NCBI GenBank assembly: GCA_025210265.1
Contig: JAOASD010000025.1
Location: forward strand, 27,132-91,131
Origin: Pelagimonas sp.
GTDB taxonomy: Bacteria; Pseudomonadota; Alphaproteobacteria; Rhodobacterales; Rhodobacteraceae
DNA: 64,000 nt
Reading direction: 5' to 3'
The notes beneath the pieces are model-generated. The model ran no database searches and had not been told where the DNA came from. It saw nothing but the letters and a program-made list of their open reading frames with translations. Below, in pieces: positions 38,659 through 46,112 of this stretch. Position 1 is the first letter of the stretch, and every line of letters starts with the position of its first letter. A program made the translations under genes and the position numbers.

Positions 38659-39332
38659 TGAGACTCCCCTTTCAGGAGGCGCCGGATCCAGAGCCCGGTC
38701 ATCAAAAGCCAGATCCCGGCCAGCGAGAACCAGGTGATGGCATATTGCAAGTGATCATTGGGAATGCCGTCGATCGAGACAGGCATAGGGGTGATGGCGC
38801 GGTCGCGCGGCGTGATGTCGCGCGCAACCACCAAAAGCGGTTCGGTTTTCAACCCGTCAGACATCTGTGAAATGTCGCGGGCAAACCAGGTGTTGTTGAC
38901 CCAGTCATTGTCCGGGGTGGAACTGTTGCGATCATCGGGCCAGTGCAGGTTGCCGGTCACGGTGATCACGCCCTCAGGCGATGTGGCGGCTTTCTTGTCC
39001 ACGGGGGTAAAGCCCCGGTCCAGCAGGATGCGCCGCCCGTCATTGGTGGTGAAATCGGAAATCACCCGCCAGCCCGCGCCCTGCCGTTTGACCGAGACCA
39101 GCACAAACAGATGGTTTTCGCCAATCTGGCCGGTCAGTTCGACAGGTTGGTATTTCTGCTTGGTCGGGTCCACCAGCCGGGGCAGCGGGGCAGGGGCACC
39201 GGCGATGGTGCGCTCGATCGTGTAAAGAACGCCGCGCTTCCACTCCAGGCGCTGCATTTGCCAGCTGCCCAGCCAGATCAGAATGGCCGCGCCGATCAGA
39301 CCGATCAGCAAAGGGGCAAGGATGCGTTTCAC
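38655..39332 (-). CDS. SURF1-family cytochrome oxidase assembly protein
   Basis: 225 residues: TM near residues 5-20, the SURF1 start LGSWQMQRLEWKRG, a periplasmic domain ending in PNDHLQYAITWFSLAG, and a C-terminal TM (TWFSLAGIWLLMTGLWI). Delivers haem a to subunit I of aa3-type oxidase. Fits its position after ctaE. Confidence 0.92.
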   Translation of the reverse strand: MKRILAPLLIGLIGAAILIWLGSWQMQRLEWKRGVLYTIERTIAGAPAPLPRLVDPTKQKYQPVELTGQIGENHLFVLVSVKRQGAGWRVISDFTTNDGRRILLDRGFTPVDKKAATSPEGVITVTGNLHWPDDRNSSTPDNDWVNNTWFARDISQMSDGLKTEPLLVVARDITPRDRAITPMPVSIDGIPNDHLQYAITWFSLAGIWLLMTGLWIRRLLKGESQ

Positions 39333-39347
39333 GAAGATCCCTCATCG

Positions 39348-39378
39348 AAAAAAGGCGCGCCGTGTCGGGCGCGCCTTT
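39348..39378 (-). terminator. Hairpin between ctaE and surf1
   Basis: AAAGGCGCGCC, loop GTGTCG, GGCGCGCCTTT with an A-run on the left (39348-39353), which gives a T-run on the minus strand. A strong intrinsic terminator within the cta gene row; it would uncouple or attenuate surf1-thrC from cytochrome oxidase expression. Confidence 0.8.
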
Positions 39379-39423
39379 GGGTTTATCGTGTCGGGCCACA
39401 GGTGCAAGCCCTGACAGGTCGGC

Positions 39424-40230
39424 TTAGCCGCCCCAGATGTAAACTGCGGCAAACAGGAACAGCCAGACCACGTCCACAAAGTGCCAGTACCAGGCGGCTG
39501 CTTCGAACCCCAGATGCTGTTCGGGGGTGAAGTGACCGCGCAGAACGCGCAGCAGGCAGATGAACAGGAAGAGGGTGCCGACAACCACGTGGAAACCGTG
39601 GAACCCGGTCGCCATAAAGAAGTTCGCGCCATAGATGTTGCCAGAGAAGCTGAACGCGGCATGACCATATTCGTAGACCTGGAACACGGTGAAGATCAGG
39701 CCCAGAGCAATCGACAGGATCAGACCGTTTTTCAGATCTTTGCGGTTGTTCTCATGTGCCAGCGCATGGTGCGCCCAGGTTGCCGCCGCGCCCGAGCACA
39801 GCAGGATCAGCGTGTTGATCAGCGGCAGGTGGAACGGATCAAAGGTTTCGATCCCGGCAGGCGGCCAGGGGCCATCAATCGCGGGCGAATTGCCATCGGG
39901 GTCCATCGGGTACAGCGCGTGTTTGAAGAAGCTCCAGAACCACGCAAAGAAGAACATCACTTCGGACATGATGAACAGGATCACGCCATAGCGCAGGCCG
40001 ATCATGACCACGGGTGTGTGGTCGCCAACCTTGTTTTCGGCGATGGTTTCGCTCCACCAGCCGAACATGACGTAGAGCACGCCAACAAAGCCAATCAGGA
40101 ATACCCATGGGCCGCTGTCATGCATCCACAGTACGGCGCCAAACAGCATGAGGAACCCGGCCACAGACGCGGCGAGAGGCCAGATTGAGGGGGGTAGGAT
40201 GTGATAGTCGTGGTCTTTTGCATGCGCCAT
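39424..40230 (-). CDS. ctaE: Cytochrome c oxidase subunit III
   Basis: 268 residues, seven hydrophobic segments. Family stretches FFWAFFW-like [49 protein letters not shown] and the C-terminal [14 protein letters not shown]. Membrane subunit of the aa3-type oxidase. Subunit I is not in the window. Confidence 0.97.
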   Translation of the reverse strand: MAHAKDHDYHILPPSIWPLAASVAGFLMLFGAVLWMHDSGPWVFLIGFVGVLYVMFGWWSETIAENKVGDHTPVVMIGLRYGVILFIMSEVMFFFAWFWSFFKHALYPMDPDGNSPAIDGPWPPAGIETFDPFHLPLINTLILLCSGAAATWAHHALAHENNRKDLKNGLILSIALGLIFTVFQVYEYGHAAFSFSGNIYGANFFMATGFHGFHVVVGTLFLFICLLRVLRGHFTPEQHLGFEAAAWYWHFVDVVWLFLFAAVYIWGG

Positions 40231-40249
40231 CTTCTGTCCTCGCTAGGCG

Positions 40250-40843
40250 TTAGTTCACGGGCGCTTGCGCGCCGTTATCTGTTTCAAGAGCAGCCTGCCG
40301 GTTGTCATCTTCGGGCAGGTCGATCTCGTAGAAAGTGTAGGAAAGGGTGATGTGGCCGGTATGCTTTGCATCACGGTCGGTCACGATTTCCGGGTCGACG
40401 TAAAAGCTTACGGGCATTTGCACCCGTTCGCCGGGCTGCAGAACCTGTTCGGTAAAGCAGAAACATTCGATTTTGTAAAAGAAGCCCCCGGCCTCGAACG
40501 GCGCGACGTTATAGCTGGCCTGGCCAGCAACGGGGCGGTCGGTCGGGTTATAGGCTTCGTAAAAGGCCAGGCCCTCTTCGCCGATGCGCACGGTCATCTC
40601 GGTCTGCATGGGTTTGAATTCCCACGGCATCCCGCGCGACTTCGACGCGTCGAACTTGATCTTGATGGTCTGGTCCAGAATTTCACTGCCAGCGGCATCG
40701 GCGGTCTGGGTCACGCCGCCAAAGCCGGTGACACGGCAGAACCAGTCGTAAAACGGCACGGAGGCCCAGGCCAGCCCGCCCATCAAAAGCACCACGCCAA
40801 CCAGCTGTTTCACGGTTTTCAGCTTGGGATCCTTAGTAGCCAT
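40250..40843 (-). CDS. ctaG: Cytochrome c oxidase assembly protein CtaG (Cox11)
   Basis: 197 residues from ATG 40843, preceded by an ideal GGAGG six bases upstream. One N-terminal TM (VGVVLLMGGLAWASVPFYDWF) and the Cox11 copper-binding motif CFCFTEQ. Inserts CuB into subunit I. The ribosome site lies inside the end of the overlapping small upstream gene. Confidence 0.96.
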   Translation of the reverse strand: MATKDPKLKTVKQLVGVVLLMGGLAWASVPFYDWFCRVTGFGGVTQTADAAGSEILDQTIKIKFDASKSRGMPWEFKPMQTEMTVRIGEEGLAFYEAYNPTDRPVAGQASYNVAPFEAGGFFYKIECFCFTEQVLQPGERVQMPVSFYVDPEIVTDRDAKHTGHITLSYTFYEIDLPEDDNRQAALETDNGAQAPVN

Positions 40844-41000
40844 TTTCAGCCTCCGAGGTTTCAACCTGATAATCGCCCCGCGTGACCTTGACCACGGTCA
40901 GACCAAAGAAGATCGCAACCAAAGAGGCCAGGGCCAGTCCAACCCCAAGATTTCGGCCAAAGCGGCGGGTGTGGATTTCGTGTTCCTTGCTCAGCCCCAT
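40833..41000 (-). CDS. Small single-TM protein of the cytochrome oxidase cluster
   Basis: 55 residues, translated by hand: begins MGLSKEHEIHTRRFGRNLGV, has one TM (about 19-38, GVGLALASLVAIFFGLTVVK) and ends AENGY. ATG 41000 overlaps the ctaB stop in TGATG, and its end overlaps ctaG by 11 bases, so translation of all three is coupled. Similar tiny genes sit between ctaB and ctaG in other alphaproteobacteria, role uncertain; probably an oxidase assembly factor or accessory subunit. Confidence 0.85.
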   Translation of the reverse strand: MGLSKEHEIHTRRFGRNLGVGLALASLVAIFFGLTVVKVTRGDYQVETSEAENGY

Positions 41001-41944
41001 CAGAGCACCCCTGCATAAAGGCCCAGACGGGCGGCACCTGCTTCGATCAGGATCGCACCAAAATGGGCGAACAGATACAGCAGGGAAAGTTTGAAAAATT
41101 TCCGCTCGATGCGGAAATTGTCGGTCTCGCTATCCTCTTCGTTGCGACGCCAGATCTGCCAGGCACCTTTCAGGAACAAGGCGTTCAGCACCACAGCAAC
41201 GGTCAGATAGATCGGGCCGCCCACCTGGGTAAAGCCCAGCCCCACGGCCAGCACGGCCAGCAGGATGGTGTAAACGAGGATATGTTTGCGGGTCGATGGA
41301 CGGCCATGGGTGACGGTCAGCATCGGCACTTTGGCGTTGTCGTAATCGCTGCGCATGAACAGGGCCAGCGCCCAGAAATGCGGCGGGGTCCACATGAAGG
41401 TCAGGCAGAACATCAGCACCGAGGCGACGGAAATGTCACCTGTCGCCGCGGCCCAGCCGATCATCGGGGGGAAGGCCCCGGCGGCGCCGCCAATCACGAT
41501 GTTCTGCGGAGTCGAGCGTTTCAGCCACATGGTGTAGATCACCACGTAGAAAAAGATCGTAAAGGCCAGCAGCCCACCAGCAACCCAGTTGGTCGCAAGG
41601 CCCAGGAACACGCAGGCAAAGACCGACAGGGTCAGGCCGATGGCAAAGGCTTCTTCGCGCGACACGCGGCCTGCGGGGATCGGGCGTTTCTTGGTGCGGG
41701 TCATGACCGCATCAATATCGGAATCATACCACATATTCAGCGCGCCAGAGGCCCCGCCGCCAAGCGCGATGAACAGGATCGCGCAGAAGCCGACAAAGGG
41801 ATGCACCGATACCGGCGCGGCCAGCAGGCCGACAAAGGCGGTGAAAACGACCAGCGTCATCACGCGGGGCTTCAGCAGGGCGAAATAATCGCTGAACTGT
41901 GCCTCACCTGCGTAGGTTTTGCTGTCAAAGCTTGCGTCGCTCAT
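41000..41944 (-). CDS. ctaB: Protohaem IX farnesyltransferase (haem O synthase)
   Basis: 314 residues from ATG 41944, preceded by GGAG; an open extension to 42154 is rejected. UbiA superfamily with nine hydrophobic segments; prenyl-diphosphate motif NMWYDSDIDAVMTRTKKRP. Makes haem O from protohaem for the aa3 oxidase. 146 bases after ctaC. Confidence 0.96.
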   Translation of the reverse strand: MSDASFDSKTYAGEAQFSDYFALLKPRVMTLVVFTAFVGLLAAPVSVHPFVGFCAILFIALGGGASGALNMWYDSDIDAVMTRTKKRPIPAGRVSREEAFAIGLTLSVFACVFLGLATNWVAGGLLAFTIFFYVVIYTMWLKRSTPQNIVIGGAAGAFPPMIGWAAATGDISVASVLMFCLTFMWTPPHFWALALFMRSDYDNAKVPMLTVTHGRPSTRKHILVYTILLAVLAVGLGFTQVGGPIYLTVAVVLNALFLKGAWQIWRRNEEDSETDNFRIERKFFKLSLLYLFAHFGAILIEAGAARLGLYAGVL

Positions 41945-42090
41945 GTGGTCTCCGGGCGGCTGGCCATGAAGTGGGTACGGCCTGTCAGGCTGGGTCTGGT
42001 TTATGTGCCCTTGGGGCGTGAAGGGCGCGACAGGTCGCGCCACTTCGGGTTTTGATGCCGGGGCGGGCCAGTCCGGCCCGCAGCCCCTAC

Positions 42091-42993
42091 TTAGTTGGTC
42101 AGGACCGTGCGCACGTCCACATAGTCGCCTTCTTCGACCGAACGGGCGAGCCATGCGTCATAGGCGTCCTGGCTGACCACTTTGACGGTGATCGGCATAT
42201 AGGCGTGGTCCTTGCCACACAGTTCCGAGCACTGGCCGAAATAGACGCCCTGCTTTTCTGCGTTGAACCACAGCTCTGCCAGACGGCCGGGAACGGCGTC
42301 CTGCTTTACGCCAAAGGCGGGGATGGTCCAGGAGTGGATCACGTCACCGGCGGTGACCTGCATCACGATGGTCTTGCCTTCGGGTACAACAACGGCGGTG
42401 TTGGTGGCCAGCAGCCAGTCCGCACGCGAGTAACCGGACCGCTCCAGGCGGGTTTCCATGGCGTCGTTCAGGACAAAGTCGATCGCGCCTGCGTCGTAAT
42501 CCTCATCTTCCATCGAAGCGGGGTGGCCGATCATGTAGCTGTCATAGGCCAGATCGGTGCCGACATATTCATAGCCCCAGTACCACTGGTAGCCGGTCAC
42601 TTTGATGGTCACGTCGCCATCGGGGATTTCCTGCTGGTTGAACAGCACCGGCAGCGAGAACGCACCGATGAACACCAGCGTCAGGATCGGGCCAATGGTC
42701 CAGGCGATTTCCAGCGGCGAGTTGTGGGTGAAGCTTGCGGGGTTCTTGTTCGCGCGCTCGTTGAAGCGCACATAAACAACGGCCAGCAGACCAACGACGA
42801 ACAGGCAGATCACGGTGATGATGATCAGCAGCAGGCCGTCCAGGCCCTGCAGTTCGCGCGCCAGTTCCGTTGCGGCAGGCTGAAAGCCCATGGCACCGTC
42901 TTCGGGGCGGCCCAGAACGGGCAGGTCTTGCGCCAGGGCAGGCGCGGCGATGAAGGCTGTGGCGAGGCCGGTCAGCATCGGTTTAAAGTACAT
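42091..42993 (-). CDS. ctaC: Cytochrome c oxidase subunit II
   Basis: 300 residues with signal peptide (ending PALAQDL), two TM helices (about 54-76 and 97-116) and a periplasmic cupredoxin domain. CuA ligands are visible: H220 (DVIHSW), C255, E257, C259, H263, M266 (CSELCGKDHAYM). First gene of the cta row; the upstream region shared with tldD carries a perfect FnrL-type box. Confidence 0.97.
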   Translation of the reverse strand: MYFKPMLTGLATAFIAAPALAQDLPVLGRPEDGAMGFQPAATELARELQGLDGLLLIIITVICLFVVGLLAVVYVRFNERANKNPASFTHNSPLEIAWTIGPILTLVFIGAFSLPVLFNQQEIPDGDVTIKVTGYQWYWGYEYVGTDLAYDSYMIGHPASMEDEDYDAGAIDFVLNDAMETRLERSGYSRADWLLATNTAVVVPEGKTIVMQVTAGDVIHSWTIPAFGVKQDAVPGRLAELWFNAEKQGVYFGQCSELCGKDHAYMPITVKVVSQDAYDAWLARSVEEGDYVDVRTVLTN

Positions 42994-43150
42994 GTGTCAC
43001 CCTGATCGGTTTAGCGTGGCGTGCGGAGCGGAAAAGCGGATCCACGGCCCCCTTGGCCGGAATCTCTCCCTCCCATTGCGTATCGCACGCTAAAAACCAT
43101 ATTCTTCGTCACCAATAAAGACAGAGTCTTGCGGCAAAGCGCCGCTTTTT

Positions 43151-43164
43151 TTGATCTGGATCAA
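43151..43164. promoter_or_regulatory. FNR/FnrL-type binding box
   Basis: TTGATCTGGATCAA matches the FNR consensus TTGAT-N4-ATCAA at all ten fixed positions. It is 24 bases upstream of the tldD ATG and 157 bases upstream of the ctaC ATG. In Rhodobacter, FnrL regulates respiratory genes with oxygen, so control of the aa3 oxidase genes is the likelier role. Confidence 0.8.
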
Positions 43165-43188
43165 AAAGTCACAACAGTTGAGGACGCG

Positions 43189-44610
43189 ATGAGCGAAGCC
43201 CCTTTCCGCCCGTTTGAAACCCATCTGGACCGCGCCCGCGCTGTTGCGCTGCTGCGCGAGGCCACTGCCGGTGCCGATGATGGTGAATTGTTTCTAGAGC
43301 GCCGGCGCTCGGAATCGCTGGTTCTGGATGATGGTCGGATCAAGACCGCCAGCTATGACGCAGGCGAGGGATTCGGCCTGCGCGCGGTGCGCGGCGAGGT
43401 CGCAGGCTATGCCCATGCCACGGAAATCAGCGAATCCGCTTTGCGCCGCGCCGGGGAAACCACGCGGCTGGCCGTGGGCGAGGGCGGCGGCGTGATGGCC
43501 CCCCCGCCTGCAGGCACGAACCGCACGCTTTATACCGATGCCGATCCCATTTCCGGCGTCAGCTTTCCGGTCAAGCTGGACACCCTGCGCGAGATTGATT
43601 CCTTTGCCCGCGATCTGGATCCGCGGGTGGTGCAGGTCACCGCAACCATTGCAGCTTCGCTACAGGAAATCGCCATTCTGCGTCCCGAGGACACGCTTGT
43701 CACAGATATCCGCCCGATGACCCGCGTGAATGTCAGCGTGATTGTCGAAGAAAATGGCCGCCGCGAATCCGGCACCGCCGGTGGCGGTGGGCGCGTCACG
43801 CTGGAGGGGCTGTTGGCGCCGCAGGACTGGCAATCCAAAGCGCGCGAGGCGTTGCGCATCGCGTTGGTCAACCTCGAGGCCGAGCCCGCCCCGGCAGGTG
43901 TCATGGACATCGTGCTTGGCCCTGGCTGGCCGGGCATCCTGCTGCACGAGGCAATCGGCCATGGGCTTGAGGGCGATTTTAACCGCAAGGGCAGCTCGGC
44001 CTTTGCGGGTTTGATGGGCAAACAGGTGGCGTCCAAAGGGGTGACGGTGCTGGATGACGGCACGATCCCGGATCGTCGTGGCTCGATCACTATTGATGAT
44101 GAGGGCACGCCGTCGGGGCGCAATGTGCTGATCGAAGATGGCGTACTGGTCGGCTATATGCAGGACCGTCAGAACGCCCGCCTGATGGGGGTGCAGCCCA
44201 CCGGCAACGGGCGGCGCGAAAGCTATGCGCATATTCCGATGCCGCGCATGACCAACACCTATATGCTGGGCGGTGACAGCGACCCTGCGGATATTGTTGC
44301 GGATCTCAAGGATGGCATTTGGGCCGTGGGCTTTGGTGGCGGTCAGGTCGACATCACCAATGGCAAGTTCGTCTTTAGCTGCACCGAGGCCTACCGCGTC
44401 AAAGATGGCAAGGTCGGCGCGCCCGTCAAAGGCGCGACCCTGATCGGGGATGGGGCCACGGCGCTGAACCAGATCCGGGCGCTTGGCAATGACATGGCGC
44501 TGGATCCCGGCATGGGCAATTGCGGCAAGCAGGGGCAATGGGTGCCGGTGGGCGTGGGCCAGCCGACGGTGATGATTGGTGGCCTGACGGTTGGTGGTTC
44601 TGGCGGCTGA
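43189..44610 (+). CDS. tldD: Metalloprotease TldD
   Basis: 473 residues from ATG 43189, after TTGAGGACGCG; the frame is open from 43021 but the extension crosses the FnrL box and lacks protein character. TldD/PmbA family with HEAIGH zinc motif (GILLHEAIGHGLEGD). TldD works with TldE, which is not here. Roles include maturation of small peptides and CcdA turnover. Divergent from ctaC and followed by an intrinsic terminator. Confidence 0.95.
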   Translation: MSEAPFRPFETHLDRARAVALLREATAGADDGELFLERRRSESLVLDDGRIKTASYDAGEGFGLRAVRGEVAGYAHATEISESALRRAGETTRLAVGEGGGVMAPPPAGTNRTLYTDADPISGVSFPVKLDTLREIDSFARDLDPRVVQVTATIAASLQEIAILRPEDTLVTDIRPMTRVNVSVIVEENGRRESGTAGGGGRVTLEGLLAPQDWQSKAREALRIALVNLEAEPAPAGVMDIVLGPGWPGILLHEAIGHGLEGDFNRKGSSAFAGLMGKQVASKGVTVLDDGTIPDRRGSITIDDEGTPSGRNVLIEDGVLVGYMQDRQNARLMGVQPTGNGRRESYAHIPMPRMTNTYMLGGDSDPADIVADLKDGIWAVGFGGGQVDITNGKFVFSCTEAYRVKDGKVGAPVKGATLIGDGATALNQIRALGNDMALDPGMGNCGKQGQWVPVGVGQPTVMIGGLTVGGSGG

Positions 44611-44616
44611 GGTGTG

Positions 44617-44643
44617 AGGGCGAATCGTAATGGTTCGCCCTTT
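44617..44643 (+). terminator. Rho-independent terminator of tldD
   Basis: AGGGCGAA, nine-base loop, TTCGCCCT followed by TT, seven bases after the tldD stop. Confidence 0.75.
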
Positions 44644-44774
44644 GTCCCTCCGATTGAAAAACATTTCTTATAAAATCAGCGTCTTATTGATTTTTCTCAG
44701 AGTTTAACTCTGCCGTTTACCCTCAATTAACCGATCCCGCGTTAATCCTTAATCCGCAAGATGACGGGGCCAGG

Positions 44775-45956
44775 ATGCGCGATATCAGCTACTCTTCCAC
44801 TCACCCCCCACTCCCACCCACCACGGAAGATGACCGTGTGGACTGGCTCCGTCTCTTGCGCTCTCGTCGCGTTGGGGTGACAACCTTCTGGCGACTACTC
44901 TCCGAACATGGATCTGCGCGGGCTGCGCTAGAGGCGCTGCCCGAAGTGGCCCGCGCTGCCGGTGTGCCGCGATACGAGGCCTGCCCCGAAGGGGTCATCT
45001 TAAAGGAATTGAAACAGGCCCGTGCCTATGGTGCCCGTGCGGTGTTTTTCGGAGACCCGGATTACCCGGAGGATCTGGCACAACTGCCCGACGCCCCCCC
45101 GGTTTTGTGGGTGGTGGGCGAGGCAGCCGTGCTGCAGCGCCCGATGGTGGCGGTGGTCGGGGCTCGAAATGCGTCGTCATTGGGGATCCGTATGGCGCGG
45201 CATCTGGCCTCTGGTCTGACCGAAGCCGGGTTTGTCGTGGTGTCCGGGCTGGCGCGCGGTATTGATAAGGTGGCACATGGCGCGGCGCTTGAAGGCGGGA
45301 CCGTGGGCGTCATGGCTGGCGGGGTTGATGTGCTCTACCCCTCGGAAAACGCAGGCCTGGCCGAAGAGATCGCCGCAAAAGGTGGCGCGAGGATCAGCGA
45401 GATGCCCCTTGGGATGCAACCCATGGCGCGGCATTTCCCGGTGCGCAACCGTATCGTTTCGGGCCTGTCCCGCGCGGTGGTGGTGGTCGAGGCGGCGGCC
45501 AAATCCGGCAGCCTGATCACCGCACGCGGTGCGCTGGACCAAGGGCGCGAGGTGCTGGCCGTGCCGGGCCACCCGTTTGACGCGCGCGCAGCGGGCTGCA
45601 ACATGCTGCTGCGCGATGGCGCGCGCCTTGTGCGCAATGTAGATGACATCCTTGAGGCATTGCCGCCGGTTCAAACGCAGTTTGTGCAGGCCGAACTGCC
45701 TTTGCAGCCCTCTGCTGAGGACGCCTGCACCGCGCCGCCCGCCGCCGAAGCCCCGCAGCGATCTTTGCGCGAAACCGCGGCGCTCCACAGCCGGATTCTT
45801 GACCGTCTTGGCCCCTCTCCGATCTCCGAAGACCAGCTGATTCGCGATTTGGGCGGTCAGGTGCGCGAAGTTGTACCGGTTTTGACAGAGCTTGAACTGG
45901 AAGGTCGTGTCGAACGCCAGCCGGGTGGTTTTCTTGCCCTTGTTTCCGGGCGATGA
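44775..45956 (+). CDS. dprA: DNA-processing protein DprA
   Basis: 393 residues. N-terminal SAM-like part (DWLRLLRSRRVGVTTFWRLL), the Rossmann-like DNA_processg_A domain (VAVVGARNASSLGIRMARHL, SGLARGIDKVAHGAAL, RNRIVSGLSRAVVVVEAA, SGSLITARGALDQGREVLAVPG) and a C-terminal winged helix (ILDRLGPSPISEDQLIRDLG). Loads RecA on incoming single strands during transformation. 157 bases before topA, a common alphaproteobacterial pairing. Confidence 0.96.
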   Translation: MRDISYSSTHPPLPPTTEDDRVDWLRLLRSRRVGVTTFWRLLSEHGSARAALEALPEVARAAGVPRYEACPEGVILKELKQARAYGARAVFFGDPDYPEDLAQLPDAPPVLWVVGEAAVLQRPMVAVVGARNASSLGIRMARHLASGLTEAGFVVVSGLARGIDKVAHGAALEGGTVGVMAGGVDVLYPSENAGLAEEIAAKGGARISEMPLGMQPMARHFPVRNRIVSGLSRAVVVVEAAAKSGSLITARGALDQGREVLAVPGHPFDARAAGCNMLLRDGARLVRNVDDILEALPPVQTQFVQAELPLQPSAEDACTAPPAAEAPQRSLRETAALHSRILDRLGPSPISEDQLIRDLGGQVREVVPVLTELELEGRVERQPGGFLALVSGR

Positions 45957-46112
45957 CAGGGCTGTCCGCGCGATGAAAACGCGGAATTGACCGTGTTTTA
46001 ACCATGCTTTCAGCGGCCATGCATTGACAATTGCCCCTTGCGTCCCACATCCCTGATCGCCATACGCAGCCCTCAAAAGGCTGTATTTTCACAATCTGAG
46101 GTTTGCCAGCAG

